DNA from: Anniella stebbinsi
Taxonomy: Eukaryota > Chordata > Lepidosauria > Squamata > Anniellidae
NCBI GenBank assembly: GCA_029215795.1
Contig: JARDYH010000001.1
Span: forward strand, 195,059,654 to 195,123,653
Length of the DNA: 64,000 bases
Direction of reading: 5' to 3'
Below, piece after piece: positions 10,930 through 21,327 of the stretch. Made by a program: the position numbers and the translations under genes. Below the pieces are notes generated by a model. That model made no database searches and was not told where the DNA came from. It was given only the letters and a program-made list of their open reading frames with translations. The number at the start of each line of letters is the position of its first letter. The stretch's first letter is position 1.

Positions 10930-13900
10930 TTCATGGATCCTAAGAAAATTGAACGCACACATGCATAAATGTTCTACAGAAACATAAGCCGTCTTCCAGA
11001 TTTCAGCATCTCCTCCAAGCCAACATGACAGGAAACGTCAGGAATATTTGGCCTTGACCAGCCTGAGCCATCTGCAACAAGGATCCAAGAAGGGCCTTCT
11101 GTAGTCCCACCAAAGGGGAACAGATATAGACGCAGCATCACATGGCACAGCACTGATCTGAGGAGGCCACTCGCACTGCTTTCACTTATCACACCATGAG
11201 TGCACGCACATAAGAAATCCCACCTTCTCTTCCACACTCCCACCTCCTGCCCCTTGTCTATCATTATTTTGCATTCAACGAGTGAAGTTTACAGGCAGGG
11301 CTGAAAAGGGGAGCGTGCCCTTCCTTCCCAGACGGCCCTCTCCCCAGGTGAGCTTATTCCTGGTACCACCAGCACCCCGCTGAAGAGAAAAGCACCAGAG
11401 GCAGGGGGTGAAGAGAGGAACTAACTGTGGGGCATTAAGCCACGGCGGGTGGGAGAGGATTCGGCTCCCACTCACCTCTAAAATCCCCCCACCCTTCCTG
11501 GCTTTATATATGATTGGGGCTCTTCTTCTTCCTCCCGCTTCATATGGTGTTCACACACTCAACACTGGCTAGATGCGCCATGGGAAGGGGATGTACAGGT
11601 TCTACGGCTGGAACGTCCACAAATAGACCATTCAAGAGGAGGGGCACGCAATTCTCCTTCAACAATGAATCTGTCTGTTTTTAAAGTTCAATGCGCCCCC
11701 ATGCAGACAAGAGGAGGGGGTCCTGCTAGACGTAGGAGGACAGAGGGCTCCTGCCATTTTTCTGAAAAGGTAGAGGATCAGCGCCTCTCAATCCCCCCGA
11801 CACAAATATGTATGTGCGTTCCCTGGTGCCTCCAGAGGTTGAAAGCCCTCAGCCTGTGTGCGCCTTTTTCTAACCCAGGTTTCCTCCCACAGTGTAATCC
11901 GTTGCGCCGTGGTGAGGCCCCGGCATCACCCGCTGCTGAAATTCACTGCAGCGTCACCAAAATCACCACCGGTTTGCTCTCGATCTCTGTGGCAAACCAC
12001 TACGGAAGCCTAAAGTAGCCAAATCCCAGTTGTTTTCGTGGAAGATTTGGCCACTTCAGGCTCTCTTAGTAGCGCCTTGCCACAGAAAATAGGTGGCAAA
12101 CCAGCATGTTTTCTCTTTCAGTGCCCTGTGGAGTGCAGCTTGTAGCAGGAGGCGGGGGGGGGGGCATCTGGACACACACACACACACACACACTGAACTT
12201 GCCCTCCCCAGCTTCAATCACTTCAGGCTCATTCCCTCACCGACTCAAATGAATACAACCCAGGAAACATAATCCAATACGTCAGAGAGATTATATGGAT
12301 GCCTGTTAGTGCCAGGTCAGAAAATATAATTTCAATGTAGCATTGGAACAAGCATAGCTAATGGTGAGGGATTAATGGGAGGTGTGCCTCCAGAAGTTTT
12401 GCCCTAAAAGTTGCCCACTCCTAGGGCATCAGAACATTTTCCCAGACAAACTGATTTTTCCCCTGTGCAAAGGAACCTAATTTGCTTTGGAAATCTTTCC
12501 AATTCAATATATTCCAGAAAACGCACATTCCTTTGGTCAACACACAGAGCTACTGCCAAAAACTGCAAGCTTGCATTGAGTTCTTCCCCCTGTAACATGT
12601 CATACAGTTTACCTCATGAACTGACATGGTTATGCTGAACATTTCTCATCCCTGCTCCACATCACCGGTTGCTGCTGACCAGGATGGGAAACTGCACAAC
12701 GTAATGATTCCAAGACATGAAATGCCATACCACAGATAATGGGAATGCAGAAGAACTTAGCATGGAGCTGCTGCCAAGGATAGCACCCCTATTTTTTGTT
12801 ATATTGTGCAGCTACACTCTTAATAAGATATTACTCTCATTTCATTCACATGATCAGTAGAGGATCCCCCCTTTTAGAGTCAAATCGACAAAACCTTGCA
12901 AATAAGGCTACAAAAGTTAGCAGACCACAATACTTGCACACTTTTTATACATACTAATTAGGTCATCTGAAGCCTTAAAAGCTACATCAGCTTAAAAGGA
13001 GAGTTAACTCGTCAAAGTTCACAAACGTTTCCCTTCCTTATTTCCTAGAAGCAATTCTTACTCACCACGGGATGTTCAGAATCCTGGGTCAAGAAGAAAA
13101 AGGAACGCACAGGTTGACATTTGGCTATGGAAAAACAAAATATGCCAACTATGACTAGTTCAGGGAGGAGCATGAGGAAAAAAGTAGATCACAAAATGGG
13201 TTCATTTTAGGGAGACAGCTATTGAACTTGTCTACCCAATACAGCAGTTCAATTCAAAGGCAGCAAAGATTCAAAAAATATTTTGTTCCTTCTGCCCTGA
13301 GGGAACAACCGATAGACCCAACTCCCCATCATCACTAGTATTGGCGAGGTAGTCAGGGAGGCACATGACACAAGCCAGCCAACAGAAAGGCCTCTGGTTT
13401 GCAATCAGACTAGATTGCGTAGAAGAATCAAGTCTTAAGTAGCTTTTGATTATAGAAATGTTTCCAGCCTCTTGTCCCACATCTAAGTAACCTGCACAGA
13501 TTTTCTCCAAGCAACCAAGACAAAGCTATATTATGCAACAGAGCCAGTAATCCAAACCATGTAGAAGACAAATATAGGTTTATTACATTCTAAAATCATT
13601 AAATGCAGCTCTGCAAACACTAGATAAACCAGAAAGCGTTAGACCAAAGCGATCTATTTCAACAGACATTTATCCAACACTTCAGTATTGATACTTAGCA
13701 TCTTTAACCAGAGGTTCTATCCGTTTGCATCACAAACGTGGAACCACCGAACACTCTGTGCCACTGCCTGCCCTCAACTGTTTGCTTTTCACAGCAAGTG
13801 GCTTACTTCAGTCTCTACTTTGAGTCAGGTAACTGACAACAGATCCAAGATGAAGAAAAGGTACTTCATCATGCAACATACAATAGCTTATAGAATTCAT

Positions 13901-14242
13901 TGTCATATGTTGTAATGACCGCTAGCAAGGATGGCTTTAGGAGTCATTACCCATACATTTATCAGTATCTATTAGTGATAATAGCTAGACATAGATTCTC
14001 CATATTCAAAGGTAGTGCAATTCTTAATACCAGATACTGCAGGATAAACAGAGACAGCAACCACTGTCAGACCCTTGCTTATGAGCTTCCTGGAGCATCT
14101 AACTTTAGTGGTATTAAGTAAACTTAAAGATGTCAATTCCAGCAATGGCTATGGAGAGGATGTACACTTGCGCCATAGCACTTTAGAGGTATTATGAGCA
14201 CATAAAGGCATCTATGAGATTTTGTCCCAATCCTGAAAACTT

Positions 14243-14460
14243 CCAATGGTTTAATTGTGCCACCCCCTTTTTGGTGCACCTGGGATTTACCCTCCTATGG
14301 GTGCAATTGTGCAGGGTTTTGATGGTGCATCCCGACTAGGGGAGGCTGTGAGTGAGGTTTGGTGCTGGTCCTTCAAGCTTCCAAGGGTTTATTGGTGCCA
14401 CCCTCTTTTGGGTGCACATCAGGATTTTGCTCCTTGTAGCCCCTGCTGCGATGTAATGGG
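14243..14460. repeat. Diverged tandem duplication, two units
   Basis: A unit starting CCAATGGTTTAATTGTGCCACC at 14243 recurs as CCAAGGGTTTATTGGTGCCACC at 14391, an offset of about 148 bases. Both continue through TTTTGGGTGCAC-like text and a TCCT segment. No coding role is evident. Confidence 0.65.
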
Positions 14461-14888
14461 TGAAACAGTGCCACTGCTTGAGCAGGAGGACTATAGTGCC
14501 ACAGGGGGGAGGGGTCAGTTTAGGCACAGCTGTTTAATAAGCTACACACCATATCTTATTAGCCCAGTCGTGTGGCAGGGCATCGTGGACTATTTCAAAA
14601 AGTAAGCTACTGTGCGTAGCTTATTAAGTCATCATGGACTAAAGTGACGTCTGAATGCAACCTCAGACACACTTCTCTACATAAGACTATTCTAGCCTTG
14701 CAACTTAAAACCAGCTATTGTCTTGAAAAAAGGTCCAATAAGCTAAATGAGAAGAAACTGCTTCAATATTTTGAGCGCAAGTAATACAGTCCCTTAATGC
14801 TCATCCCATGTTTTAAAACAGAGTGCCCCACAAAGTTACCCGCCACCATCGAAAAATCACATAATAATGAATTGTGAAGGAAGTGTGG

Positions 14889-15010
14889 TGAGCAGAAAGT
14901 AGATCTCCAGATGTTCTGGGCATCATTTCCCAGCATTCCTAACCACTGTCCATGTTGGCAGGGAGTTCTGCTAGTTGAAGCCCAAAACATCTGGAGATCT
15001 ACCTTCTGCC
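14889..15010. mobile_element. Inverted-repeat MITE ('CATCTGGAG' family)
   Basis: Left AGTAGATCTCCAGATGTTCT and right ACATCTGGAGATCTACCTTC are inverted around CATTTCCCAGCATTCCTAAC...CCATGTTGGCAGGGAGTTC. This is the common ACAACTCCCATCA / CATCTGGAGGGC palindromic repeat of this genome, with diverged copies near 19440, 19985, 20735, 27795, 28945 and 53385. Confidence 0.7.
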
Positions 15011-15294
15011 CACCGCTGGTGAAGAGGAGGGAATCGCAGCAGGTGCAGCTTGTCATACAAGGGCAAAAAAGTCATACACTTACCAAAAGTTCCCTTGGCT
15101 ATACAGCTTCTAATGGTACAGGAATCCTAGCCTCCTTTGCAGCTACTCACCCTAATACAAAGGTGCGATACACTCCTTGCCTTCTGCATTTTCACAACAA
15201 GAAAGCAAGGTACATCACCAAAGTTGCAATTTTAAAAACAGGAACACACACATATATATTGCACCTCCTCCCAGTACGTAACGCTGAGACAAAA

Positions 15295-15665
15295 CTTGAA
15301 TGCTGATGTAAATAGTTTATAGTCATTATTTAGCAGCGAAACTGGTCTATCATTTTTTGTTAGTCAGGTCCTGTCCTTCTTTAGGGATTAGTGTTATGCA
15401 TGCTGATTTCCACGTCTCTGGTATTTTCCCCTCTTTCAATATAGAGTTCATTGTATTTTGCAACGGTATTAACAATTCCTCCTCAACATTTTTATAGTAT
15501 GAGCCTGGTAGCCCATCTGGTCCTGGCGTTTCCCCCAATCTTATTCTCTTTATTGCATCCACCATTTCAGTCAATGCGATATCTCCAATTCATTATTTGC
15601 TGCTGTCCCTGTGAAATTTTAGGCAAGTTTTGTTTTTGTAAATAATTGTCCATTCTGTCTAACGG
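15295..15665 (-). mobile_element. L1 LINE reverse-transcriptase fragment
   Basis: On the minus strand the order is YLQKQNLPKIS, then ETPGPDGLPGSYYKN, GKIPETWKSACITLIPKEGQ and, after a frameshift, NDRPVSLLNND. This is the N-terminal part of an L1-type reverse transcriptase. It covers only about 370 bases, with stops and frameshifts. Confidence 0.8.
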
Positions 15666-15674
15666 CATCTCATA

Positions 15675-15677
15675 TTT

Positions 15678-15709
<32 letters not shown>
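15675..15709. repeat. (TA)n microsatellite
   Basis: About 35 bases of TA repeats next to the L1 fragment. Confidence 0.9.
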
Positions 15710-15710
<1 letters not shown>

Positions 15711-16132
15711 GGTGGGTGTGTTCGAGTAATATTGCAGAAACGCTCAAACCCCAAATCCCAAAGCTGCTCCACCAGACCACACCCAGCTGTTGGTAAGAGG
15801 ACAAACAAAACAGGGAAATAAAAATAAGATGGGTTCAAATGGCTTGTAAGCAGTGTGGAAAAGTGCCGGCCGATGTCCTGTGACCTACAGCCTGATCCTA
15901 AACTGACAAGCTCTCAGCCCCATTGAGCTCAACGGCACTTACAAGGGGACGCGAACTTAAGATCGCGAATTAGAAATCCCTCCTAGCCTCATCACCCGCG
16001 CCAGGAGACCCGAGACCCATTTACCAGGAGGGGAAATGTTGCTATTTATTTGCCTTTCGCCCACCATGGAGATTCCTCCTGCCCTACTGCGTTCCCGGTC
16101 CCCCAGCCAGACCCCTTCCCGTCTCGCCTTAC

Positions 16133-16340
16133 CTGCTCCGTAGCAGGCTGCGATCCCCCCTCCAGGCGGAAGCAAAGGTCCGGGGGAGGCGGAGCGGGCG
16201 GAGGGAGTTAGGATGCCCAAGGCGGAAATAAAGCACCTGACTCGACTTGGACGCGTTTCCTCCTCGGCTTCCGTTTCCGGTCTCTCCTCCCAGGCAGGCG
16301 ACTGGCAGGGGGAGGAGCTTCCTTGCCCGCACCTGGCCCC
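16133..16340 (-). promoter_or_regulatory. PIKFYVE: PIKFYVE CpG-rich promoter and 5' untranslated exon 1
   Basis: GC- and CpG-rich sequence. On the minus strand GGAGCAG is followed by a consensus donor GTAAGG after 16133, splicing to the exon at 10939. GC boxes (GGGGGAGGCGGAGCGGGCGG near 16178) and ETS-like CTTCCG/TTCCGG sites (16266-16282) are present, with no TATA box. The transcription start is not resolved and is placed around 16250-16340. This is inferred from donor, CpG content and position upstream of the start exon. Confidence 0.7.
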
Positions 16341-16400
16341 CACAGGCAGCGCAGTCGATGTCAGAAAAACAGAGCGAGGGGAACACAATTCCCTAGACAC

Positions 16401-17160
16401 ACTGTGGCTCAGTTCCGACGACACGCTAATCAACGGGGGGGAGGGGGGGGGACAATCGTCCCTTGTGTTGATTATCGTGTTGTCTGAATGCTGCCTCCGT
16501 TGCCTAAAATGTCGTCCGAATGCTGCCTCCGTTGCCTAAAATGTCATCCGAATGCTGCTTCCGTTGCCTTAATTTTCCGAACGCTGCCGATGAGCAACAC
16601 AACGGACGATTGTTTCCCTCCCTCCCGTCCCCTCCGTTGATTAGCGTGTCGTCCGAAACAGGCCACTGTGGCTAGCTTCGGACGACATGAAAATCAACGG
16701 AGAGAAGAGGCAACAGTCAGTTGCGTTGCTTATTGTGTTGTGTGGAGGGTGACACACAATGCACACACAACTGACGGTATGCTATTTGGGGCAATTAAGC
16801 AACGGAGGAAAAACAACGGGCTTGCACGTTGTTTATCCTGAAATCCGTTGTCTAAAGTGTCATGTGGAGGGAACCCCTCTCTCCATGTATTATTCCACTC
16901 GGTCATAGAGTTCGCCGGCCGGAGCAGCCGAAAAAAACCCCCGGCTGCTCCAATACAGGCGGCAGAACTTGCGGTGCATGCTGGGATATGTCCGGAGGAC
17001 TGAGGGAGGTGGGAAGGAGGAGATGCAGCAGCCCAGAAGGATGCTGGGACTTTCAGCCATGTAACGGGGGAGGGGCAACACATTGCGTGGCGGGTGCTGC
17101 CGTGGCAGCGCCAAAATAACGCATGTTCCGTAGGCTAGTTCTCCCTCCGTTGCCTAAAGT
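16401..17160. mobile_element. Cluster of hAT-like palindromic MITEs ('TTCGGACGACAC' family)
   Basis: The first element begins ACTGTGGCTCAGTTCCGACG and ends TGTCGTCCGAAACAGGCC at 16664. A second begins immediately as ACTGTGGCTAGCTTCGGACG at 16665 and runs to about 17160. Internally, CTCCGTTGCCTAAAATGTC-type units recur (16495-16570). The stretch 16885-17000 is the reverse complement, with divergence, of 41675-41760, so both loci carry the same larger family. The ACTGTGGC octamer on both sides of the first copy could be a hAT-type 8 bp target duplication or simply the next copy's terminus. Confidence 0.65.
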
Positions 17161-17475
17161 GTGGTCAAAACACACCCACAGGCAAACACCAACGAGCCTT
17201 GTGATCGTCCACCCTGGTTTTCAATATTCTTTCAAAAGGCTGCATTCACCGATTAACCAAAACTTATACGGGACAGACCAGAGTTGGGTCTCACACTGAG
17301 GTGGTAAACCTGCATCTGGTGGTTACTGCTTCAGACTGTATGTGAGGGCTAATATGACTGATGCCTACAAAAGCAGCATACCACGGAGAAGAGGAGGCTA
17401 GACTCCATTCTGGCATCTAGCTATGTATATGGAAGGGTTCCTTTTTCTCTCATGTGGGTTGTCACCTGCCAGGTA

Positions 17476-17791
17476 GGCTGACCATATGAAAAGGAGGACA
17501 GGGCTCATGTAACTTTAACAGTTGTAGTGAAAAGGGAATTTCAGCCAGTGTCATTGGTATGCAATTAGTTCCTGGTGAAATTCCCTCTTCATCACAACAT
17601 TTAAAGGTGCATGCACTATACTAGAGTGACTATATACAAAAGAAGGCAGGGCCCCTGCAACTTTAACTGTTGTGATGAAGAGGGAATTTCACCAGGAACT
17701 AATTGCATTCAAATGACACTGGCTGAAATTCCCTTTTCTCTACAACTGTTAAAGTTACATGAGCCCTGTCCTCCTTTTCATATGGTCAGCC
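17476..17791. mobile_element. 316 bp palindromic MITE with TA target site
   Basis: Termini GGCTGACCATATGAAAAGGA and TCCTTTTCATATGGTCAGCC are perfect inverted repeats flanked by TA (17474-17475 and 17792-17793). The body is a near-complete palindrome centred near 17634: GAAATTCCCTCTTCATCACA on the left mirrors GTGATGAAGAGGGAATTTC on the right. TA duplication suggests a Tc1/mariner-type non-autonomous element. A second copy is at 40991-41304. Confidence 0.88.
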
Positions 17792-18539
17792 TATTACCTG
17801 CAGTCTGAAGTGGTACAGCCTAGACACAGCCTTAGCGAGAACTAAGCCAACAAGCTCTCAAAGGTAGGACAGCACATCAGTAGATATGGTAGGTGGAGTT
17901 GCCACCTTTTGCTGGCAAGGATTCTGGTAATTTAGACTGCCCATCTCTGAGCATGTGCAGAGTTTCTTTTCTCAATTAATGTAATGTTTCCTTGCCTGGT
18001 CACAGACTGTACAGGTGTGCTGTGGAATCTGGTGCTTTGCTATGCCTGAACATTCCTGCCTAAATTGGCAGCAACCTCATAAGCACCACATGAAGAAGGG
18101 ACCTAGTACGGCTCAGGAAACAAGCCTCAAATAACCCATGGGCTGTTGGGTTATTTGAGGGTTGTTTCCCCCTCCAACAAGCCATGCTACCTAGGTTCAG
18201 ATGAAATGACAAGCCGCACTGGGGTTTTTAGTCCACAATGATCATGCAAACCAGGTCAGACACTCAACTGGGGGGGAGAGATACTGGTGGTATTCAAACT
18301 CCTTTCTAACATTCAGACTCTTTTAAAATGTTTTAAGTGTTTCAATCTAAAAAACATTGCCATGCTTCCCTATGGGAAAAATACAATTCCTTTAATTATG
18401 TAACACTTGTACAATTGATAATATATATTTGTGGTAAGACGGCAGGGCAGGCTCCAGAGGTATTAAGACTGGACATTTGCAGGGACTAAAAATGACCAAA
18501 GGGTTCACTATCCCAACAATGACCATCCTGACTCAGCAC

Positions 18540-18680
18540 AGTGCACCCAAGTGAGTTAGTATTATGCTCATTCATATTGCAGATGGGGCTAAGAGAATAG
18601 TGGCTTGCCTGAGGCAAGTGAGTTTGTGGCCACGGTGAGATATGAACAAGAGATACTCCACCAGCTTCCACAACATACCC
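18540..18680 (+). mobile_element. MIR-like SINE fragment
   Basis: The string ATTGCAGATGGGGCTAAGAG...TGGCTTGCCTGAGG...GAGTTTGTGGCCACGGTGAG resembles the core and 3' half of MIR-type SINEs. It is old and diverged. Confidence 0.5.
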
Positions 18681-19277
18681 GACCTTGCAATAAGCTGTGA
18701 AAATTAGGCCCATTTCACATATTACACAAAGGCAAACCCAGTATACAGAGAATTGCACCCAATCCCAAATGATTTATGAGTGTACCTTTACGTTCTAATG
18801 TTTGCAAGCATATGTAATTCGTTCAAGACACAGCTATAGTCTTCATCTTCATGATCCTACATTAGACAACAAAACATTTTCTCAAGTAATATTATACATT
18901 CATTTTAATCCCCAGCACGTACATTTAGAACAGTCTTAATGCGATGAGATATAGAAAGCAGGAGAGAGCTATGTATGCATAAATGTACAAACTGATTGAT
19001 GTGGAATTTTGGTTTGATCTTTAAATGCCGCAAACTCAAATAAAGCTCTTAGTATCATTTATGCAAGCTTCTCACCAGGACAATTCCCCATAGTGGACGT
19101 CAACTGTTTCCCCAATGACAGCATGTCAGATTGCGAGAGTGCAAATATCACTTCGGCTGTGCATCAGTGGGTGGCCTTGGGCAAGGAGCACCTCTTACCT
19201 TCAGTTTTCTAATTCATAAAATAATAGACAAACTGGTTGCTTGAGGAAATACAAGTAACTTCTTTAACTTTTCACCA

Positions 19278-19393
19278 TTAAGGGTTCAGTCCAGTGCATG
19301 TTTTGACAGGAAAAAGGCCTATAACTCCCAGCATGCCCCAGCCATCATAGAGGCTGGGGCATGCTGGGAGTTATGCATAGGACTGCACCTTAA
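19278..19393. mobile_element. Palindromic MITE with perfect 23 bp hairpin
   Basis: Same terminal family as 10004-10117 (TTAAGGGTTCAGTCC...GGACTGCACCTTAA). Inside, ATAACTCCCAGCATGCCCCA (19321 onward, arm 19321-19343) is matched perfectly in reverse complement by 19352-19374 across an 8-base loop. Confidence 0.82.
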
Positions 19394-20094
19394 AGTGATG
19401 ATCTTCTTACATGTATCTCCACATCCCAGAACCCTCTAGCACAGCAGCCTTCGCCCTCCAGATGCTTTGAACTACAACCCCCATTGATGACTCCCAAGAG
19501 GAGAGTAATTATAGTTCAGCCCGGTGCGCCCTTGCCCAATTAAACACACAAGGTGGGAGGAAACAGTTTAATCAATTTATTCCTATGTCTGCAGCCATGG
19601 AATGCTACAACAGTCTCTTAGATCTCTGTTCTTGAACAAAGGAAGGCAGTACTTTTTACACTTTTTGATTCTTAAGCTATTTCATTGGTTAGCATTGTCA
19701 CATGTTAACAGAACATGAATATCACTGGTTAGTGCTTCTAACAAACTAGATTATTAATTTGAGTAAGTATGTACATATATCACAGAATAAGCAACCGCTG
19801 ATTGGATAAAAATCAGTTCTTTGTCTCTTCACAGGAGGCTCAAAACTCTATTAAGGAATGCATTTCCACCACATACACAGACTCTTTTGACCCCCCTTTG
19901 CTCTGGGCTGTCTTTACGATCTCATAGAGAAGAGCAGGAGAGGGGGAGTAAATTCCTAGCTGTTCTGCTTGGTACCACCATCACCCCCAACCATTGACCA
20001 TATTGGCTGAGGCTAATGGAAAGTATAATCCAAAACATCTGAAGGGCACCAGGTTGGGGAAGGCTGCTGTAGTGGGACTAAAATTCGACGGGGA

Positions 20095-20285
20095 CTGGAG
20101 AGACCTGGGTTTTAGTTCCCCACTCAGCCATGAAGCTCTTTGGGTGACTTTGGGCCAATCCCTGATTCTCTGCCTGACCTACCTCACAGGGTTGTTGTGA
20201 GGATGACATGGAGAGAAGGAGGGTCACATATGAAACCCTGGGCTCCTTGGAGGAAACACAGGATATAAATTTAACAGACAAATAA
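20095..20285 (+). mobile_element. SINE with L2-like 3' end
   Basis: The order is CACTCAGCCATGAAGC, TGGGTGACTTTGGGCCAATC, CCTACCTCACAGGGTTGTTG and GGAGGAAACACAGGATATAAAT. The same order occurs at 26313-26570 (minus) and 48405-48600 (plus), defining one family. The tail resembles the L2 tail, suggesting L2-dependent mobilisation. Confidence 0.75.
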
Positions 20286-20424
20286 ATGGATTCACACCTG
20301 TGTTTGCGTGGCTATCAAATGTCTTGCCTGGGTGAATAATACACGCCAATAGCTCATATACAGCTGCGTGAACTTGATGCCGGATTCTGGAGCATTGGCT
20401 GTTCACAGACTGGTCAGGAGGAAG

Positions 20425-20725
20425 TATGTACCTCATTTATTTCAACTACCTTGAAATACCTACCTTCAACTACCTACCGCACAGGGCTGTTGTGAAGATA
20501 AAATGGAGAGGAGTAGGAGCGGCGGGGGGTCAAGTAAGCCGCCTTGGGCTCTTTGCAAGAGGGATAAAAGGCGGAACATAAACTTACTGTTTTATTGGTA
20601 TTTTAATGATGTGTTGGTTTGTGTATTTTATGCTTGATGTTGTTCCCCGCCTCGATCCGGAGGGAGAGGCGGGTAATAAATAAATATATTATCATTATTA
20701 TTATTATTATTATTATTAATCAATA
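20425..20725 (+). mobile_element. SINE fragment followed by CR1/L2-like 3' tail
   Basis: CACAGGGCTGTTGTGAAGAT, then AGCCGCCTTGGGCTC and GGCGGAACATAAAC mark a partial SINE. It is followed by CCCCGCCTCGATCCGGAGGG...GCGGGTAATAAATAAAT and (ATT)n, a LINE-type tail also present in reverse at 27221-27330. Confidence 0.6.
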
Positions 20726-20770
20726 AATCCAAAAGTGTAGTTCAAAGCATCTGGAGGGCACCGGGCTGGG

Positions 20771-21110
20771 GAAAGCTCGTGCGCGCAACACGAATGCGCG
20801 CTACCCTTGCAATACATAAACCTTCCTCCCCAACACACACACACGAAATTATGACGTGCTTCCCCCCTCCCCCCCATTGGCAGATCCCCTTCCTCCCCAC
20901 CCTAGAAGCTCCAGCTCCTCTCCCCCAGCCTTTCCCTCCTCTCCGTTTCCCTCTCTCTTCCTTGTCAGCCTGCGTGGGGAGCGCGCATTGGCGCAGCGTT
21001 TTCCTCCTTTCTGCTCTCAATTGGGGGGCGGGAGGTAGTCAAAGGCGGGGACTCCGGATCAGGCCTGGGGGAGGAGGCGCGGCTTGGGCCGCCTCGCTTT
21101 AAAGCAGTCC
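20771..21110 (+). promoter_or_regulatory. IDH1: IDH1 proximal promoter region
   Basis: GC-rich sequence immediately upstream of the untranslated exon. It has inverted CCAAT boxes (ATTGG at 21020-21024, also near 20877 and 20986), a GC box GGGGGCGGGAGG directly after the first (about 21025-21036), and TTTAAA at about 21098. It has pyrimidine-rich stretches (20860-20960) and CpGs. A CCAAT/GC-box promoter fits a housekeeping metabolic gene. The exact start site is inferred only. Confidence 0.6.
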
Positions 21111-21114
21111 TTTC

Positions 21115-21327
21115 TTCCCCAGTTACAAAATTTGCACGGTAACTGGTAGCGACAGCAGCAGCAGCAATTGCAGCGTCTCCAACCTCTCCACGGTTGCGGT
21201 GATCGGTTCTGAAGGCTGCAGCGCGGTCAGTAGCGAGACCAGCAGCGCCAGCAGCGGCACAGAAACCTTCAGGTCCTGTTATTGGAAGCCCCCCGAGTCG
21301 CTCAGTAATTTGTATCTACCCAGGCAG
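21115..21327 (+). other. IDH1: IDH1 exon 1 (5' untranslated)
   Basis: CpG- and CAG-rich sequence ending CTACCCAGGCAG before a consensus donor GTGAGT at 21328. The next recognised exon is the start-codon exon at 28023. The 5' boundary is approximate. An additional untranslated exon inside the 6.7 kb intron cannot be excluded. Confidence 0.65.

Larger units (their letters stand above)
10940..16132 (-). other. PIKFYVE: PIKFYVE intron 1
   Basis: This intron separates the CpG-rich untranslated exon (donor after 16133) from the first coding exon. It contains a C-rich stretch (11270-12000), a (CA)n run near 12172, a diverged tandem repeat (14243-14460), an inverted-repeat MITE remnant (14889-15010) and an L1 fragment (15295-15665). 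No further exon was recognised. Confidence 0.7.
16341..20770. other. Bidirectional intergenic spacer between PIKFYVE and IDH1
   Basis: About 4.4 kb between the two divergent promoters. It is filled largely by MITEs (16401-17160, 17476-17791, 19278-19393), MIR-like and tRNA-type SINE pieces (18540-18680, 20095-20600) and simple repeats. No ORF resembles a gene. Confidence 0.7.

Noticed and set aside
15957..16433. 158-residue minus-strand ORF over the PIKFYVE CpG region
   Set aside because: High GC content lengthens random ORFs. The reading crosses the exon 1 donor and resembles no protein.
20742..21102. ORFs of 92 and 107 residues in the IDH1 promoter
   Set aside because: Low-complexity proline/serine or glycine-rich readings of a CpG-rich promoter on both strands, with no splice continuity.
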